A DNA stretch of 64,000 nt from Thermodesulfovibrio sp. 3907-1M (GTDB lineage: Bacteria > Nitrospirota > Thermodesulfovibrionia > Thermodesulfovibrionales > Thermodesulfovibrionaceae), in contig NZ_CP144373.1 in assembly GCF_040450955.1 (NCBI RefSeq), positions 910,486 through 974,485 of the forward strand, read 5' to 3'. Position numbers and translations under genes: made by a program. The notes below the pieces were generated by a model. That model was not told the origin of the DNA and searched no databases. It was given only the letters and a program-made list of their open reading frames with translations. Positions 1-8,793 of the stretch are shown here, one piece after another (the first letter of the stretch is position 1; every line of letters begins with the position of its first letter).

Positions 1-1119
1 CTCCTCCTTAAAAATTTTTGTCAGAGCCTCAGAATTATACTCATCAGGAACTATGTCAGCATTTATTCCATAAGCTTTTAAGCTCTTTTCTGTTTCTCTG
101 CCAATTGCACAGACTGTAATTCCCTTTAAATCTCTCATATCCCTGCCAATAGCTAAAAATCTTTCAAAGAAAAATTTAACTGCCCGTGGTGATGGAAATA
201 CTATGAAGTTGTAAGTCTCTATCTCTTTTATTGCTCTGTCAAGCTCTGAAAAATCCTCAGGAGGCAAAAAATCAATTGTAGGGAAAACAAACAACTCTGC
301 TCCCATGTCTTCCAGTTTCAGATACTCATCACTTAGTTGCCTTGTAACAAGAATTCTCTGCCCGTGAAGGGGCTTTTTCTCATACCAGTTGAGTTTCTCC
401 CTGAGTCTTACAACATCACCAATAACAAGAATTGCAGGTGGTGAGATTTTATGCTCCTTTGCAAGTGATGCAATCTCTGATATTGTTCCAGTAATCACCT
501 TCTGCTCAGGTCTTGTTCCCCAGCGAATTATAGCTGAAGGTGTCTCTGCAGACAATCCTTCATCAATTAATTTATTCGTAATTGTATCAAGATTCTTAAC
601 ACACATGAGAAAAATCATGGTTTCAGACTGATTTGATGCCCTTATGTGTGTGAAAATCCTATGCTGTTTTGAAAGATCTTCATTCCCTGTGATAACTGTA
701 AAGGCTGAAGCAACTCTGCGATGGGTAACAGGAATTCCTGCATATGCTGGAACCGCAATAACTGAGCTTATTCCCGGAACTATCTCAAAATCAATTCCCT
801 CTTGTACAAGAATTTCTACCTCTTCACCACCTCTGCCAAATACAAAGGGGTCACCACCTTTGAGTCTACATACGGTTTTGCCTTCCTTTGCTCTATTCAC
901 CAAAACAGCATTTATCTCATCCTGAGTCATCTCATGGTGTCCGCCTCTTTTCCCAGCGTAGACAAACTCCGCATCTTTCCTTGCATAGGTTAAAAGTCTT
1001 GGATTTATATGAAAATCATAAACAATGCAGTCTGCCTGCTGAATTGCCCTTATACCTTTAAGGGTAATCAATCCAGCATCTCCAGGTCCTGCACCAACAA
1101 GATAAACTTTACCTTTCAC
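1..1119 (-). CDS. cobA-hemD: Fused uroporphyrinogen-III C-methyltransferase / uroporphyrinogen-III synthase, partial
   Basis: The reading frame enters from the left edge, so the C-terminus is missing; 373 codons are visible. I chose the GTG at 1119 because GGAGGT lies just upstream and the protein then begins MKGKVYLVGAGPGD, the start of the SAM-binding SUMT domain. Residues about 1-240 are the methyltransferase (further motifs GKRGG, RLKGGDPFVFGRGGEE, VPGISS) that makes precorrin-2. From about residue 255 (HGQRILVTR) the uroporphyrinogen-III synthase domain follows. The fusion closes linear hydroxymethylbilane to uroporphyrinogen III and then methylates it, committing it to siroheme or alternative heme synthesis. 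It lies directly downstream of hemA and hemC in the same operon. Both domains are clear; only the end is unseen. Confidence 0.93.
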   Translation of the reverse strand, partial: MKGKVYLVGAGPGDAGLITLKGIRAIQQADCIVYDFHINPRLLTYARKDAEFVYAGKRGGHHEMTQDEINAVLVNRAKEGKTVCRLKGGDPFVFGRGGEEVEILVQEGIDFEIVPGISSVIAVPAYAGIPVTHRRVASAFTVITGNEDLSKQHRIFTHIRASNQSETMIFLMCVKNLDTITNKLIDEGLSAETPSAIIRWGTRPEQKVITGTISEIASLAKEHKISPPAILVIGDVVRLREKLNWYEKKPLHGQRILVTRQLSDEYLKLEDMGAELFVFPTIDFLPPEDFSELDRAIKEIETYNFIVFPSPRAVKFFFERFLAIGRDMRDLKGITVCAIGRETEKSLKAYGINADIVPDEYNSEALTKIFKEE

Positions 1120-1151
1120 TTGTTTACCTCCGCTTTTTCAAATGAAACTGT

Positions 1152-2093
1152 TTAAAAATTTGTAATTTCAAGTATCCTGCTTCCGCCCCTTTCAAGTAGT
1201 TCTTTTGCAAGCTCTACACCGAGATTTTGAGCCTGAGATATGCTCCCTTCACGAAATCCTCTTATTATGGGGATTTTACCTTCAGGGTCACCTATCATGC
1301 CTGCTATTTTTATAAATTTTGTTCCATCATCATGTATAATCTTTGCATGACAGGCAAGAGGAACCTGACATCCTCCTCCCACAACAGATAAAAAAGCTCT
1401 CTCTGCAATAACGCAGATTGCTGTCTCTTCATGATTAAGGGGTTTTATAATCTCATTTACAAAATCATCATCAATTCTTGTTTCAATGCCGATTGCTCCC
1501 TGACCTATGGCAGGAATCATTAAATCCTCTGAAAGACTCTCTGTAACCAAATGCTCAAAGCCCATTCTTTTTAAGCCAGCCATAGCAAGAATAATTGCAT
1601 GAAACTTGCCTTCTTTAAGCTTTCTTAATCTTGTATCCACATTGCCTCTCAGTGAAGCTATATTTAAATCACTTCTTAATGCTTTAAGCTGAACAGCTCT
1701 TCTGAGACTGCTTGTTCCCACAGTAGCTCCCACTTCAAGCTCTTTTAAAGACTTCCCATCAATGCTTATGAAGGCATCTTTCGGGTCCTCTCTCTCACAT
1801 ATGGCTGAAATATGTAATCCTTCTGGAATCTCTACGGGAACATCTTTCATGCTATGCACTGCGATGTCAACTCTGCCTGAAAGCAATGCCTCCTCTATCT
1901 CCTTTACAAACAAGCCTTTGCCACCAATCTTTGCCAAAGGTGCATCAAGTATTTTGTCTCCTGTTGTTTTAATCTTTTCTATCTCAATCTTTAAATCTGG
2001 ATAAAGATTTTCAAGCTTTTCCTTAACCCAGTTTGCCTGCCACACTGCAAGTTTACTACCCCGAGTGCCAATGATTAACTTATTCCTCTTCAC
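1152..2093 (-). CDS. hemC: Hydroxymethylbilane synthase (porphobilinogen deaminase)
   Basis: Polymerises four porphobilinogens into hydroxymethylbilane in the cytosol. The protein begins LIIGTRGSKLAVWQA, carries GGKGLFVKEIEEALL and the RGNVDTRL arginine motif, and ends with the cofactor-cysteine region VVGGGCQVPLACHA, where the first Cys should carry the dipyrromethane cofactor. Length about 313 residues is normal. The start is ambiguous: the GTG at 2093 gives MKRNKLIIGTRG, while a TTG at 2099 sits at a better distance from the AGGAGG inside hemA. Either start overlaps the hemA end (2080) by 14-20 bases, which implies translational coupling. A longer frame to 2147 would add residues unlike the family. 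Confidence 0.95.
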   Translation of the reverse strand: MKRNKLIIGTRGSKLAVWQANWVKEKLENLYPDLKIEIEKIKTTGDKILDAPLAKIGGKGLFVKEIEEALLSGRVDIAVHSMKDVPVEIPEGLHISAICEREDPKDAFISIDGKSLKELEVGATVGTSSLRRAVQLKALRSDLNIASLRGNVDTRLRKLKEGKFHAIILAMAGLKRMGFEHLVTESLSEDLMIPAIGQGAIGIETRIDDDFVNEIIKPLNHEETAICVIAERAFLSVVGGGCQVPLACHAKIIHDDGTKFIKIAGMIGDPEGKIPIIRGFREGSISQAQNLGVELAKELLERGGSRILEITNF

Positions 2094-3354
2094 TGTCAAG
2101 TCCGAATAACCTCCTTGCTGCAAAAATAAGAATCTCCTTGCTATCACAGTTGTTTTTCAATGCAACAGTTGGAGAATGCATTATCTTGTTTATTATGCTT
2201 TGAGTGAGATAATCCACAGAGGCTAAAACCTCTGGTGAAAGTTCTTTAAAACGGGCTTTAAATTTTTCAAGTTCTTCCTGCCTTACCTGTTCAGCCTTAT
2301 TTCTGATTGAAACAATAACTGGCACGCTTTGAAGTGAGTTAAGCCATTGAAAGAACTTTTCTGTTTCTTCCTCTATAATACTTAAAGCCTTATCTGCCTC
2401 CTTTTTTCTTTCAAGAATGTTGGAGTCCACCACATCCTGAAGGTCATCTATGTTGTAAAGATAGACATTATCAAGCTCATTACATGCAGGATCAATGTTT
2501 CTTGGCACTGATATATCAATTAAGAAAAGAGGCTTATGCTTTCTTAAAAGCATAACTTCTTTAATCATCTGCTCTGTTATAACATAGTTGGGAGCACCTG
2601 TGGAGCATATAATGATGTCAGACCTTGCAATATGCTCTTTAAGGTTTTCAAATGGAACTGCTGTGCCGCTGAACTCTCTTGCAAGCTCTTCTGCACGAGC
2701 ATATGTTCTGTTTGTAACATAAACATTTTTTATTCCACTTCCTATGAGATGACGTATTGCAAGCTCTGCCATCTCACCAGCTCCCACAAGAAGTATGAAT
2801 TTCTTTGAAAGCTCATCAAAGACTTTTTTAATAAGTCCTACTGCTGCATAGCTTACAGATACTGGGTTTTCTCCAATTCTTGTTTCATTTCTCACTCTTT
2901 TAGCTGTAAAAAGTGCTCTGTTCATTAAGTGATTGAGTATTAAGGAAGTAGCCCTCTCTGAAAGTGCTATCTCATAAGAGTCTTTCACCTGTCCTGTAAT
3001 CTGGGGCTCTCCAACAATCATTGAGTCAAGGCTTGATGCGACCTTAAAAAGATGACTTACTGCATCTCTGTCAATGTAAATGTAAAGATACTCTTCAAAA
3101 TCCTTTATAGGAATATTGTGAAAATCTGAGAGAAAATGCTTTATCTTTTCTATAATGCTTTCATTTTCCTCGTTAGAGTAAGCATAGACTTCAACCCTGT
3201 TACATGTTGAAAAAATTACAGCTTCATTAATGCCCTCAGTCTGAATTAATCTCTTTAAACCTTCCCTGATAGTTTCCTGTGTATTAAAGGCAAGCTTTTC
3301 TCTTATCTCAACAGGTGCTGTCTTATGATTCAGTCCTAAAACTATTAAGCTCAT
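2080..3354 (-). CDS. hemA: Glutamyl-tRNA reductase
   Basis: First enzyme of C5-pathway tetrapyrrole synthesis: reduces glutamyl-tRNA(Glu) to glutamate-1-semialdehyde with NADPH. 424 residues, normal length. Visible motifs are LGLNHKTAPVEIREK at the N-terminus, the catalytic cysteine C51 in FSTCNRVEVYA, SLDSMIVGEPQITGQVK, and the NADPH-binding VGAGEMAELAIRHL near residue 190. A helical dimerisation domain follows. It overlaps the upstream ccsA-like gene by 4 bases (start at 3354, ccsA stop at 3351) and overlaps hemC downstream, so the block is one transcript. Classic hemA-hemC-hemD order. Confidence 0.97.
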   Translation of the reverse strand: MSLIVLGLNHKTAPVEIREKLAFNTQETIREGLKRLIQTEGINEAVIFSTCNRVEVYAYSNEENESIIEKIKHFLSDFHNIPIKDFEEYLYIYIDRDAVSHLFKVASSLDSMIVGEPQITGQVKDSYEIALSERATSLILNHLMNRALFTAKRVRNETRIGENPVSVSYAAVGLIKKVFDELSKKFILLVGAGEMAELAIRHLIGSGIKNVYVTNRTYARAEELAREFSGTAVPFENLKEHIARSDIIICSTGAPNYVITEQMIKEVMLLRKHKPLFLIDISVPRNIDPACNELDNVYLYNIDDLQDVVDSNILERKKEADKALSIIEEETEKFFQWLNSLQSVPVIVSIRNKAEQVRQEELEKFKARFKELSPEVLASVDYLTQSIINKIMHSPTVALKNNCDSKEILIFAARRLFGLDSEEE

Positions 3355-4157
3355 AACGGTTTATGAAAACTCTCTGTTAAAAGATTTATACCAAAAAAGC
3401 CAAATATAACAAGAAGAAAACCCACTATTGTAAGATAGGCTGCTTTTTTCTTTCTCCAGTCACCCTTTACCCTGAGATAAAAAATTGTAAGATAAACAAT
3501 CCATATTAAGAAACTCCATATTTCCTTAGGATCAAAACGAAAACCCAGTAAACTGACATATTTAATCATACCTATGACAAGGGCAAAGGTATAAATTGGG
3601 AATCCCCAGAATACAAGACGGTAGTTTATTCTGTCAAGAATCTCAAGGCTTGGCAAGATTCTGTCAATGCCTCCGAATTTTTTGTATTTTATTGCCCTTT
3701 CCTGAATAAGATAAAGAACGCTGAAAATAAATGCTATGCTGAATAAAGCTATGCCAAAAACTGCCATCAGAGCATGAAAATCAATTAAAAGACTTTTTAA
3801 CTCAGGTTTAACAGAAGGAATGCTTCTCGGGAAAAAGGCACTTACAAACATGAAGGCAAAACTCAGAATCACTCCAAAATTCAAAACCCTTGCTTTATAT
3901 GAAAATCTGATGCAGAGAGATATTAAAAGAATGCTCCACGCAAAAAATGAGGTTGCCTCATGCATTGAAAAAACAGGTGCCTGCCCTGATTTTATGTATC
4001 TTACGGCAAGATAAACCGTATGAAGTGCCAAACCTCCCACGCTCAGTAAGAAAACAGCCTCGTCAAGGTCATCCTTTTTTCTTACAATTCCAGCAAGGCT
4101 TAAAAGAAAACCAGCGAAATAAAGCGTAAGTGCAAGCTCAAAAAAAATAGTTCCCAT
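3351..4157 (-). CDS. CcsA/HemX-like cytochrome c assembly membrane protein
   Basis: 268-residue integral membrane protein with about eight hydrophobic helices. Near residues 220-245 it has FDPKEIWSFLIWIVYL, matching the DPKE-W segment that follows the tryptophan-rich heme-handling motif of CcsA/ResC/CcmC proteins. Position directly before hemA matches the HemX arrangement of many bacteria, where a CcsA-like protein may influence GluTR level or heme export. The tryptophan-rich loop itself is weak (GFRF instead of WGxxWxWD), so I read it as a HemX-type rather than a proven cytochrome c synthase subunit. Its start touches the MobB-like gene stop by one base. Confidence 0.85.
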   Translation of the reverse strand: MGTIFFELALTLYFAGFLLSLAGIVRKKDDLDEAVFLLSVGGLALHTVYLAVRYIKSGQAPVFSMHEATSFFAWSILLISLCIRFSYKARVLNFGVILSFAFMFVSAFFPRSIPSVKPELKSLLIDFHALMAVFGIALFSIAFIFSVLYLIQERAIKYKKFGGIDRILPSLEILDRINYRLVFWGFPIYTFALVIGMIKYVSLLGFRFDPKEIWSFLIWIVYLTIFYLRVKGDWRKKKAAYLTIVGFLLVIFGFFGINLLTESFHKPL

Positions 4158-4843
4158 CAGAAACAGCCAAGCTCACACTTACGGATTTTTATCTTGAGTT
4201 CATTCGCTGCTCTTCCAACTTCAATGTAGGGAACTCCTACTTCTTCAGCAATCTTTCTTGCTTCTGCACATGTAATCTTTCCGCTATTACTTCTTTCTTT
4301 AAGAAGTTTTTCAATAAGTTTTTTCTGCTGAATTTTTTCAATCTCTTCCATAACTTCCTCCATAGAGTATTTTCCTTCAATAACTATGTCAGCTATCTCT
4401 AAAATAGCCTTACCTGAAGGTTTTATGTGCTCATCATTTTGACCTTTAAGAAATATTATAACATCAGGCTGCATAATTCTTACCAGAGAATTACCCTCAA
4501 TGATGACAACCGCTTTTTTTTTATTATTCTGAGACATATGCCCAAAAAACTCCTCTTTTAACCTTTCAGAAATCTCTGGCAGATCATTTTCTGTAGCCTT
4601 TAACCAGTAAACATTGTCTGCTCCAGCTTTTTTTAATCGGGACGTATCTTTTCCTTCCTCTTCAATAATTGAAGGCTCTGTTACGATTGAGGAATAGAGA
4701 GATGTTTTTGTGTATTTTATTGCAATGATATTAATTTGAGCAGAAAATTGTTTTTTTATACTCTTTATAAAACTCTCTATGAAAGAGGTCTTACCAATCC
4801 CGCTTTTACTTCCACTAACTCCTATGCTTAGAGGAAAAAACAT
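4157..4843 (-). CDS. MobB-like P-loop NTPase
   Basis: 228 residues. The N-terminus PLSIGVSGSKSGIGKTS is a Walker A motif of the MobB / molybdopterin-guanine dinucleotide B type. The middle (VVIIEGNSLVRIMQPDVIIFL) resembles the MobB strand carrying the Walker B-like acid. The C-terminal ~60 residues (GKITCAEARKIAEEVGVPYIEVGRAANELKIKIRKCELGCF) look like a small helix-turn-helix-like DUF domain with a Cys pair at the end. Family knowledge suggests a GTPase helping molybdenum-cofactor handling, but the tetrapyrrole operon context and the extra tail make the real role open. Sits between ccsA-like (1-base overlap) and a coiled-coil gene (2-base gap). Confidence 0.72.
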   Translation of the reverse strand: MFFPLSIGVSGSKSGIGKTSFIESFIKSIKKQFSAQINIIAIKYTKTSLYSSIVTEPSIIEEEGKDTSRLKKAGADNVYWLKATENDLPEISERLKEEFFGHMSQNNKKKAVVIIEGNSLVRIMQPDVIIFLKGQNDEHIKPSGKAILEIADIVIEGKYSMEEVMEEIEKIQQKKLIEKLLKERSNSGKITCAEARKIAEEVGVPYIEVGRAANELKIKIRKCELGCF

Positions 4844-4845
4844 TC

Positions 4846-5208
4846 TTATGAACTCTTTAACATAGCCCCGATCTCTTCTAATCTGGTTTCATGTTCTTTA
4901 AGTTTATTTGATATGACCGTTTTTTCCTCATAAATCTTTATTATCGTATCATTCTGTCTTGCTATGTAATCAAAGTCATAGAATCTTAATTTACTTTTTA
5001 TTTCAACTATCTGTCTCTCCAATTCATACAGATAAAGCCTTACTCCTTCTCTTATTTTTTCAATAGCATCACTCAATCGCCTTTCAAACTCAAGAAAGTC
5101 CTCCTTGGTGGCAAAGGCTTTCAGATTCTCCCTCAATTCCTCTTTTAAAAGCTTGATTCCCTGCCTTACTGCCTCTCTTATTAAATTTGATAAGGTTTTC
5201 TCATCCAT
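4846..5208 (-). CDS. Small coiled-coil protein, unknown function
   Basis: 120 residues, strongly charged heptad-rich sequence throughout (REAVRQGIKLLKEELRENLKAF and later EEKTVISNKLKEHETRLEEI), predicted to be almost wholly alpha-helical coiled coil without signal peptide or membrane helix. AAGGAG lies 6 bases before the ATG. First gene of the tetrapyrrole operon on this strand; gap to the MobB-like gene is 2 bases. It has the style of small chromosomal coiled-coil proteins of this genus, of which decayed relatives appear at 35219 and 44184. No function can be assigned. Confidence 0.75.
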   Translation of the reverse strand: MDEKTLSNLIREAVRQGIKLLKEELRENLKAFATKEDFLEFERRLSDAIEKIREGVRLYLYELERQIVEIKSKLRFYDFDYIARQNDTIIKIYEEKTVISNKLKEHETRLEEIGAMLKSS

Positions 5209-5430
5209 GACAGTCTCCTTGAATTAGAGTTAGACTACGTAATTATAATAAAGTCATGCTATAAATCGTCAATGGTGGGGGACGTTATTCATCCCTCCTA
5301 ATTTAAATCCTCTATTTTCACTTAATCCTAAATCTTGATTTTTTCTGGAGAATTCATTTAACTTATCATCGTTAATATCATCCAGACTTTGAAGCCTGAT
5401 GTTCCGTTCAGGAAGAGGAAAGGGAATATA

Positions 5431-6426
5431 ATGAATCTCATTCGCAGGAAATTTCTTTTGATTTTACTTCTTCTTCTTATAGTGCTTGTTTTCGGAACAG
5501 TAGGATACATCATTATTGAAGATATGAATTTTATTGATGCAGTTTATATGACTGTAATCACTCTTGCAACAGTTGGTTTTAAAGAGGTTAAAGAACTTGA
5601 TGAGCCCGGTAAAATTTTTACAATTATTCTGATTTTGAGTGGTTTTGGAGTCTTTACCTATACTCTTACAACAGGGGCTAAAATAATAATTGAAGGAGAA
5701 ATAAAGGAGGTTTTCAAAAAAAGAAAAATGAGAAAAAAGATTGAGGGATTAGCACAACACTACATTGTATGTGGCTATGGAAGAATGGGGAGCATCATAG
5801 TTAAAGAACTCAAGACTAACAATATGCCAGTGGTAGTTATTGAAAAAAATAAAGTTAATCTCCCGGAAGATGAAGAGTTTACATATGTTGAAGGTGATGC
5901 AACTCATGACGATATTTTAAAATCTGCAGGTATACAAAAAGCTAAGGGACTTATTACAGTGCTGCCATCAGATGCAGAAAATCTTTATGTAGTTTTAAGT
6001 GCACGAGAACTAAACCCTGATCTATTTATAGTAGCAAGGGCAGTTGACAAAGAAGCAGAACCTAAACTTAAGAGAGCTGGAGCAAACAGAGTGGTATCTC
6101 CATATTTTATCGGTGGACTCAGAATTGCACATACAGTTTTAAGACCAACAGTAGTAGATTTTCTTGAATTTGCAACCCGTTCTGAACACATTGAGATTCA
6201 GATAGAGGAAATAGAAGTTTCTTCAGGTTCAAGTCTTATTGGAAAAACAATTGCCCAGAGTGGTATAGGTAGAGACATTGGAGTAATCATACTTGGAATA
6301 AAAAGAGCAGATGGAAGAATGAAATTCAATCCAACATCGCAAACTCTGATTAAAGAAGGAGATACATTAATTGTAATAGGACAGATTGACAAACTCGCCC
6401 TGCTTGAAAAACTTGCTAAGGGATAA
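5431..6426 (+). CDS. Potassium channel family protein with RCK (TrkA-N/TrkA-C) domains
   Basis: I chose the ATG at 5431 (MNLIRRKFLLI) because AAAGGGA precedes it; an upstream in-frame ATG at 5389 adds a polar stretch before the membrane helix. About 331 residues. Two membrane helices (about 7-27 and 60-85) flank a pore helix with filter MTVITLATVGFKEV. A cytosolic RCK domain follows with YIVCGYGRMGSIIVKEL (Rossmann fold, NAD/ATP type) near residue 110, then a TrkA-C domain ending SLIKEGDTLIVIG. Probably a ligand-gated K+ channel of the MthK/YugO layout. The filter reads TVGF-KE rather than TVGYGD, a variant that occurs in the family. Its end overlaps waaA tail to tail by 11 bases. Confidence 0.9.
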   Translation: MNLIRRKFLLILLLLLIVLVFGTVGYIIIEDMNFIDAVYMTVITLATVGFKEVKELDEPGKIFTIILILSGFGVFTYTLTTGAKIIIEGEIKEVFKKRKMRKKIEGLAQHYIVCGYGRMGSIIVKELKTNNMPVVVIEKNKVNLPEDEEFTYVEGDATHDDILKSAGIQKAKGLITVLPSDAENLYVVLSARELNPDLFIVARAVDKEAEPKLKRAGANRVVSPYFIGGLRIAHTVLRPTVVDFLEFATRSEHIEIQIEEIEVSSGSSLIGKTIAQSGIGRDIGVIILGIKRADGRMKFNPTSQTLIKEGDTLIVIGQIDKLALLEKLAKG

Positions 6427-7681
6427 CTTTCTCAATCAACCTTAAGGTTTTTTCTGTAGCACCTGATTTATTCAAAAAAAGCTGATAGGCTCTATTGCCT
6501 ATTGTTTGTCTTAGTTCTGAATTTTCTGCTAATTCTTTCAAAATTTCTAATAAAGAAGCTTTATCAATCATTATGCATGCTTCGTGATTTAAAAATTCTT
6601 CTATAAATGGAAAATTATACATAAAGGGACCGCAGATTATAGGTTTCCTCCAGTAAGCTGGCTCCAGTGGATTTTGTCCTCCATGTGCAATAAAGCTTCC
6701 TCCTATAATTGCAATATCACAGATACGGTAAAGACTGCCGAGTATTCCCATCTGATCAACAAGGACAACAGAGGTTGAAGACTTAAAGCTAAAGGCTGAA
6801 GGCATTTCAGTTAATTTTGAAAAAGAGATTTCTCTACTTGATTCAGAAATTTTTCTCTTTATAAGAGTTTCAACTGCTTGAAATCTTTCTGGATGTCTTG
6901 GTGCAATTATAAGACTGCCGGTAATATTAAGCTTGAGGAAAGCATCTAAAATAATTTCCTCTTCTGGCTCATGGGTGCTTCCTGCAAGGATAACAGGTTG
7001 GGCAATAGCATTTTCCCAGGGAAAGTGAATCTCTCTTAACTCTATGTCAAACTTCATATTCCCTGTGATATGGATTTTTTGTTCCTCTGCGCCAAGATTG
7101 AAAAATCTCTCTTTGTATTGCTCTTCCTGAACACAAAGTAGAGTCAATCTTTTAAGTAAAGGCTTCATGAAGAACTTAATCTTACTGTAGCCGTTAAAAG
7201 ATTTATCACTCATTCTTCCATTTACGAGGATTACAGGCATTTTTTTTGAAGCGATTCTTATTAAATTAGGCCAGAGTTCTGTTTCAGTAAGAATCACTGC
7301 AAGAGGTTTAAAATGTTTTAAAGCTTTATTAATTGCAAATGGAATATCAAAAGGGATATAAATTACTTTCACATTGTAGTTCTTGAATCTGTCATTGGCT
7401 ATCTTCTGTCCAGTGTCAGTGATTGTGCTTAGAATTATCTCACATTTACTGGAAAGCTCTTTAATCAGTCTTGATACAGCCACTACTTCTCCAACTGAGA
7501 CAGCATGAATCCATATTTTAGGCTTAAATGTCTCAATTTGCTCATTTTTCTTAAAAAAGCCAAATTTTTCTCTTATCCATCTTTTTCTTAAAGAAGCAGG
7601 TCTTTTAAAGTATTCAAAGGGAAGCAGAAATATCAGAACGATTAAATATAAAAAACTGTAAATTAAAAAAGTTGCTTGCAT
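6416..7681 (-). CDS. waaA: 3-deoxy-D-manno-octulosonic-acid (Kdo) transferase
   Basis: GT30 glycosyltransferase adding Kdo to lipid IVA at the inner face of the cytoplasmic membrane. 421 residues: N-terminal membrane anchor (IYSFLYLIVLIFLLPFEYF), then IWIHAVSVGEVVAVSRLI typical of KdtA, LTETELWPNLI, LVNGRMSDKSF, and the C-terminal nucleotide-binding half with GGSFIAHGGQNPLEPAYWRKPIICGP. Overlaps lpxB by 19 bases, so these are co-translated. A stretch near residues 292-300 (PSAFSFKSSTS) is encoded by a string resembling small dispersed repeats seen elsewhere in the window. Confidence 0.96.
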   Translation of the reverse strand: MQATFLIYSFLYLIVLIFLLPFEYFKRPASLRKRWIREKFGFFKKNEQIETFKPKIWIHAVSVGEVVAVSRLIKELSSKCEIILSTITDTGQKIANDRFKNYNVKVIYIPFDIPFAINKALKHFKPLAVILTETELWPNLIRIASKKMPVILVNGRMSDKSFNGYSKIKFFMKPLLKRLTLLCVQEEQYKERFFNLGAEEQKIHITGNMKFDIELREIHFPWENAIAQPVILAGSTHEPEEEIILDAFLKLNITGSLIIAPRHPERFQAVETLIKRKISESSREISFSKLTEMPSAFSFKSSTSVVLVDQMGILGSLYRICDIAIIGGSFIAHGGQNPLEPAYWRKPIICGPFMYNFPFIEEFLNHEACIMIDKASLLEILKELAENSELRQTIGNRAYQLFLNKSGATEKTLRLIEKVIP

Positions 7682-8793
7682 ATCTCTGCAACTTCCTGGG
7701 AAGCTTTTTTCCCAACAAAATATTTTCTAATGCTGTCAAGAAAATTAATAATTTTTTCTCTGTAAACATCGTCGTAAAGTAAAAGACTAACCTGTTGTGC
7801 AATTCTTTCCACATCAATTTTCTGAATAAATTCAGGTACTCTGACCTCGCCCAGATTCATAAAATCAGCAATCACATTGGGCAGAGTAATGTGTTTCACG
7901 CCTTTAATGATAGCTTTACCAATAATGTATGATAGAGGATTTAACTTATAAACAACAACCATGGGAGTTTTAAGCAAAGTTGCCTGAAGTGTGGATGTTC
8001 CTGATGTAATTACTGCAACATCGCTCATTGCCAGTGCAGTAAAAGATTTTTCTTTCAAAATTGTTACATTTCCTGAAGATGTGATTTTCTTAAGAATGCT
8101 TTCACTGAATTCAATATTTGGTGCTTTTGGAATAATGAAATGATAGGAAGGGAAAATCTTTATAAGTTCTAACATTAATGGCATTTTTTTCTTTATTTCA
8201 GAAGGTCTGCTACCAGGCATTAACGTTACTACTGTATCCTGATTAATTCCGTATTTTTCTCTTAAAAATCTTTTACACTGTGTAGGTTCTTTATCTTGCA
8301 ATTCCTCTATCATGGCTTCAAACATGGGATGACCAACAAATTTCACAGGAACACATGCTTTTTTATATATAGTTTCTTCAAATGGTAAGACAACAGCCAT
8401 AAAATCAACAACTTTCTTGATGATATTTATTCTTCCCTGTCTCCATGCCCAGATCTGAGGACTCACATAATAAAGAACCTTTTTCCCAATTTCCTTAGCT
8501 TTTCTGGCAAGAGTGAGATTAAAGTCAGGAAAATCAATTAATATAACACCCTGAACTTCCTTCAAGGCTTTTGTAGCAGCTTCCATATTTTTTCTTAATT
8601 TTTTTATATGTCCGAGCACCTCAAAGCCACCAAAAGAATGCGTAATCTCTCCGATAAGCTTAACTCCAGATTGAGCCATGTATTTGCCGCCTATTCCGAT
8701 AAGTTCAAAATCTTCTTTAAGATATGAAGCAAGCAAAGAGCCGTAAAGCTCTCCTGATGATTCACCTGCAACTATTAAGAGTTTTGGAGACAT
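7663..8793 (-). CDS. lpxB: Lipid-A-disaccharide synthase
   Basis: GT19 enzyme joining UDP-2,3-diacyl sugar and lipid X to form the lipid A disaccharide. 376 residues with the family's N-terminal LLIVAGESSGELYGSLL, GIGGKYMAQSG, LIDFPDFNLTLA, YYVSPQIWAWRQGRI, VGHPMFE, LMPGSRPSEIKKKMPLML and SGTSTLQATLLKTPMVVVYKL. Overlaps the aminotransferase gene upstream by 19 bases and waaA downstream by 19, forming a tight lipid A cassette. Together with the gnnA/gnnB-like genes it points to lipid A built on a 2,3-diamino-2,3-dideoxyglucose backbone. Confidence 0.97.
   Translation of the reverse strand: MSPKLLIVAGESSGELYGSLLASYLKEDFELIGIGGKYMAQSGVKLIGEITHSFGGFEVLGHIKKLRKNMEAATKALKEVQGVILIDFPDFNLTLARKAKEIGKKVLYYVSPQIWAWRQGRINIIKKVVDFMAVVLPFEETIYKKACVPVKFVGHPMFEAMIEELQDKEPTQCKRFLREKYGINQDTVVTLMPGSRPSEIKKKMPLMLELIKIFPSYHFIIPKAPNIEFSESILKKITSSGNVTILKEKSFTALAMSDVAVITSGTSTLQATLLKTPMVVVYKLNPLSYIIGKAIIKGVKHITLPNVIADFMNLGEVRVPEFIQKIDVERIAQQVSLLLYDDVYREKIINFLDSIRKYFVGKKASQEVAEICKQLF

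Noticed and set aside
5389-5430. Longer K+ channel start at 5389
   Set aside because: Adds a polar stretch before the membrane helix, whereas the ATG at 5431 has a purine-rich ribosome site.
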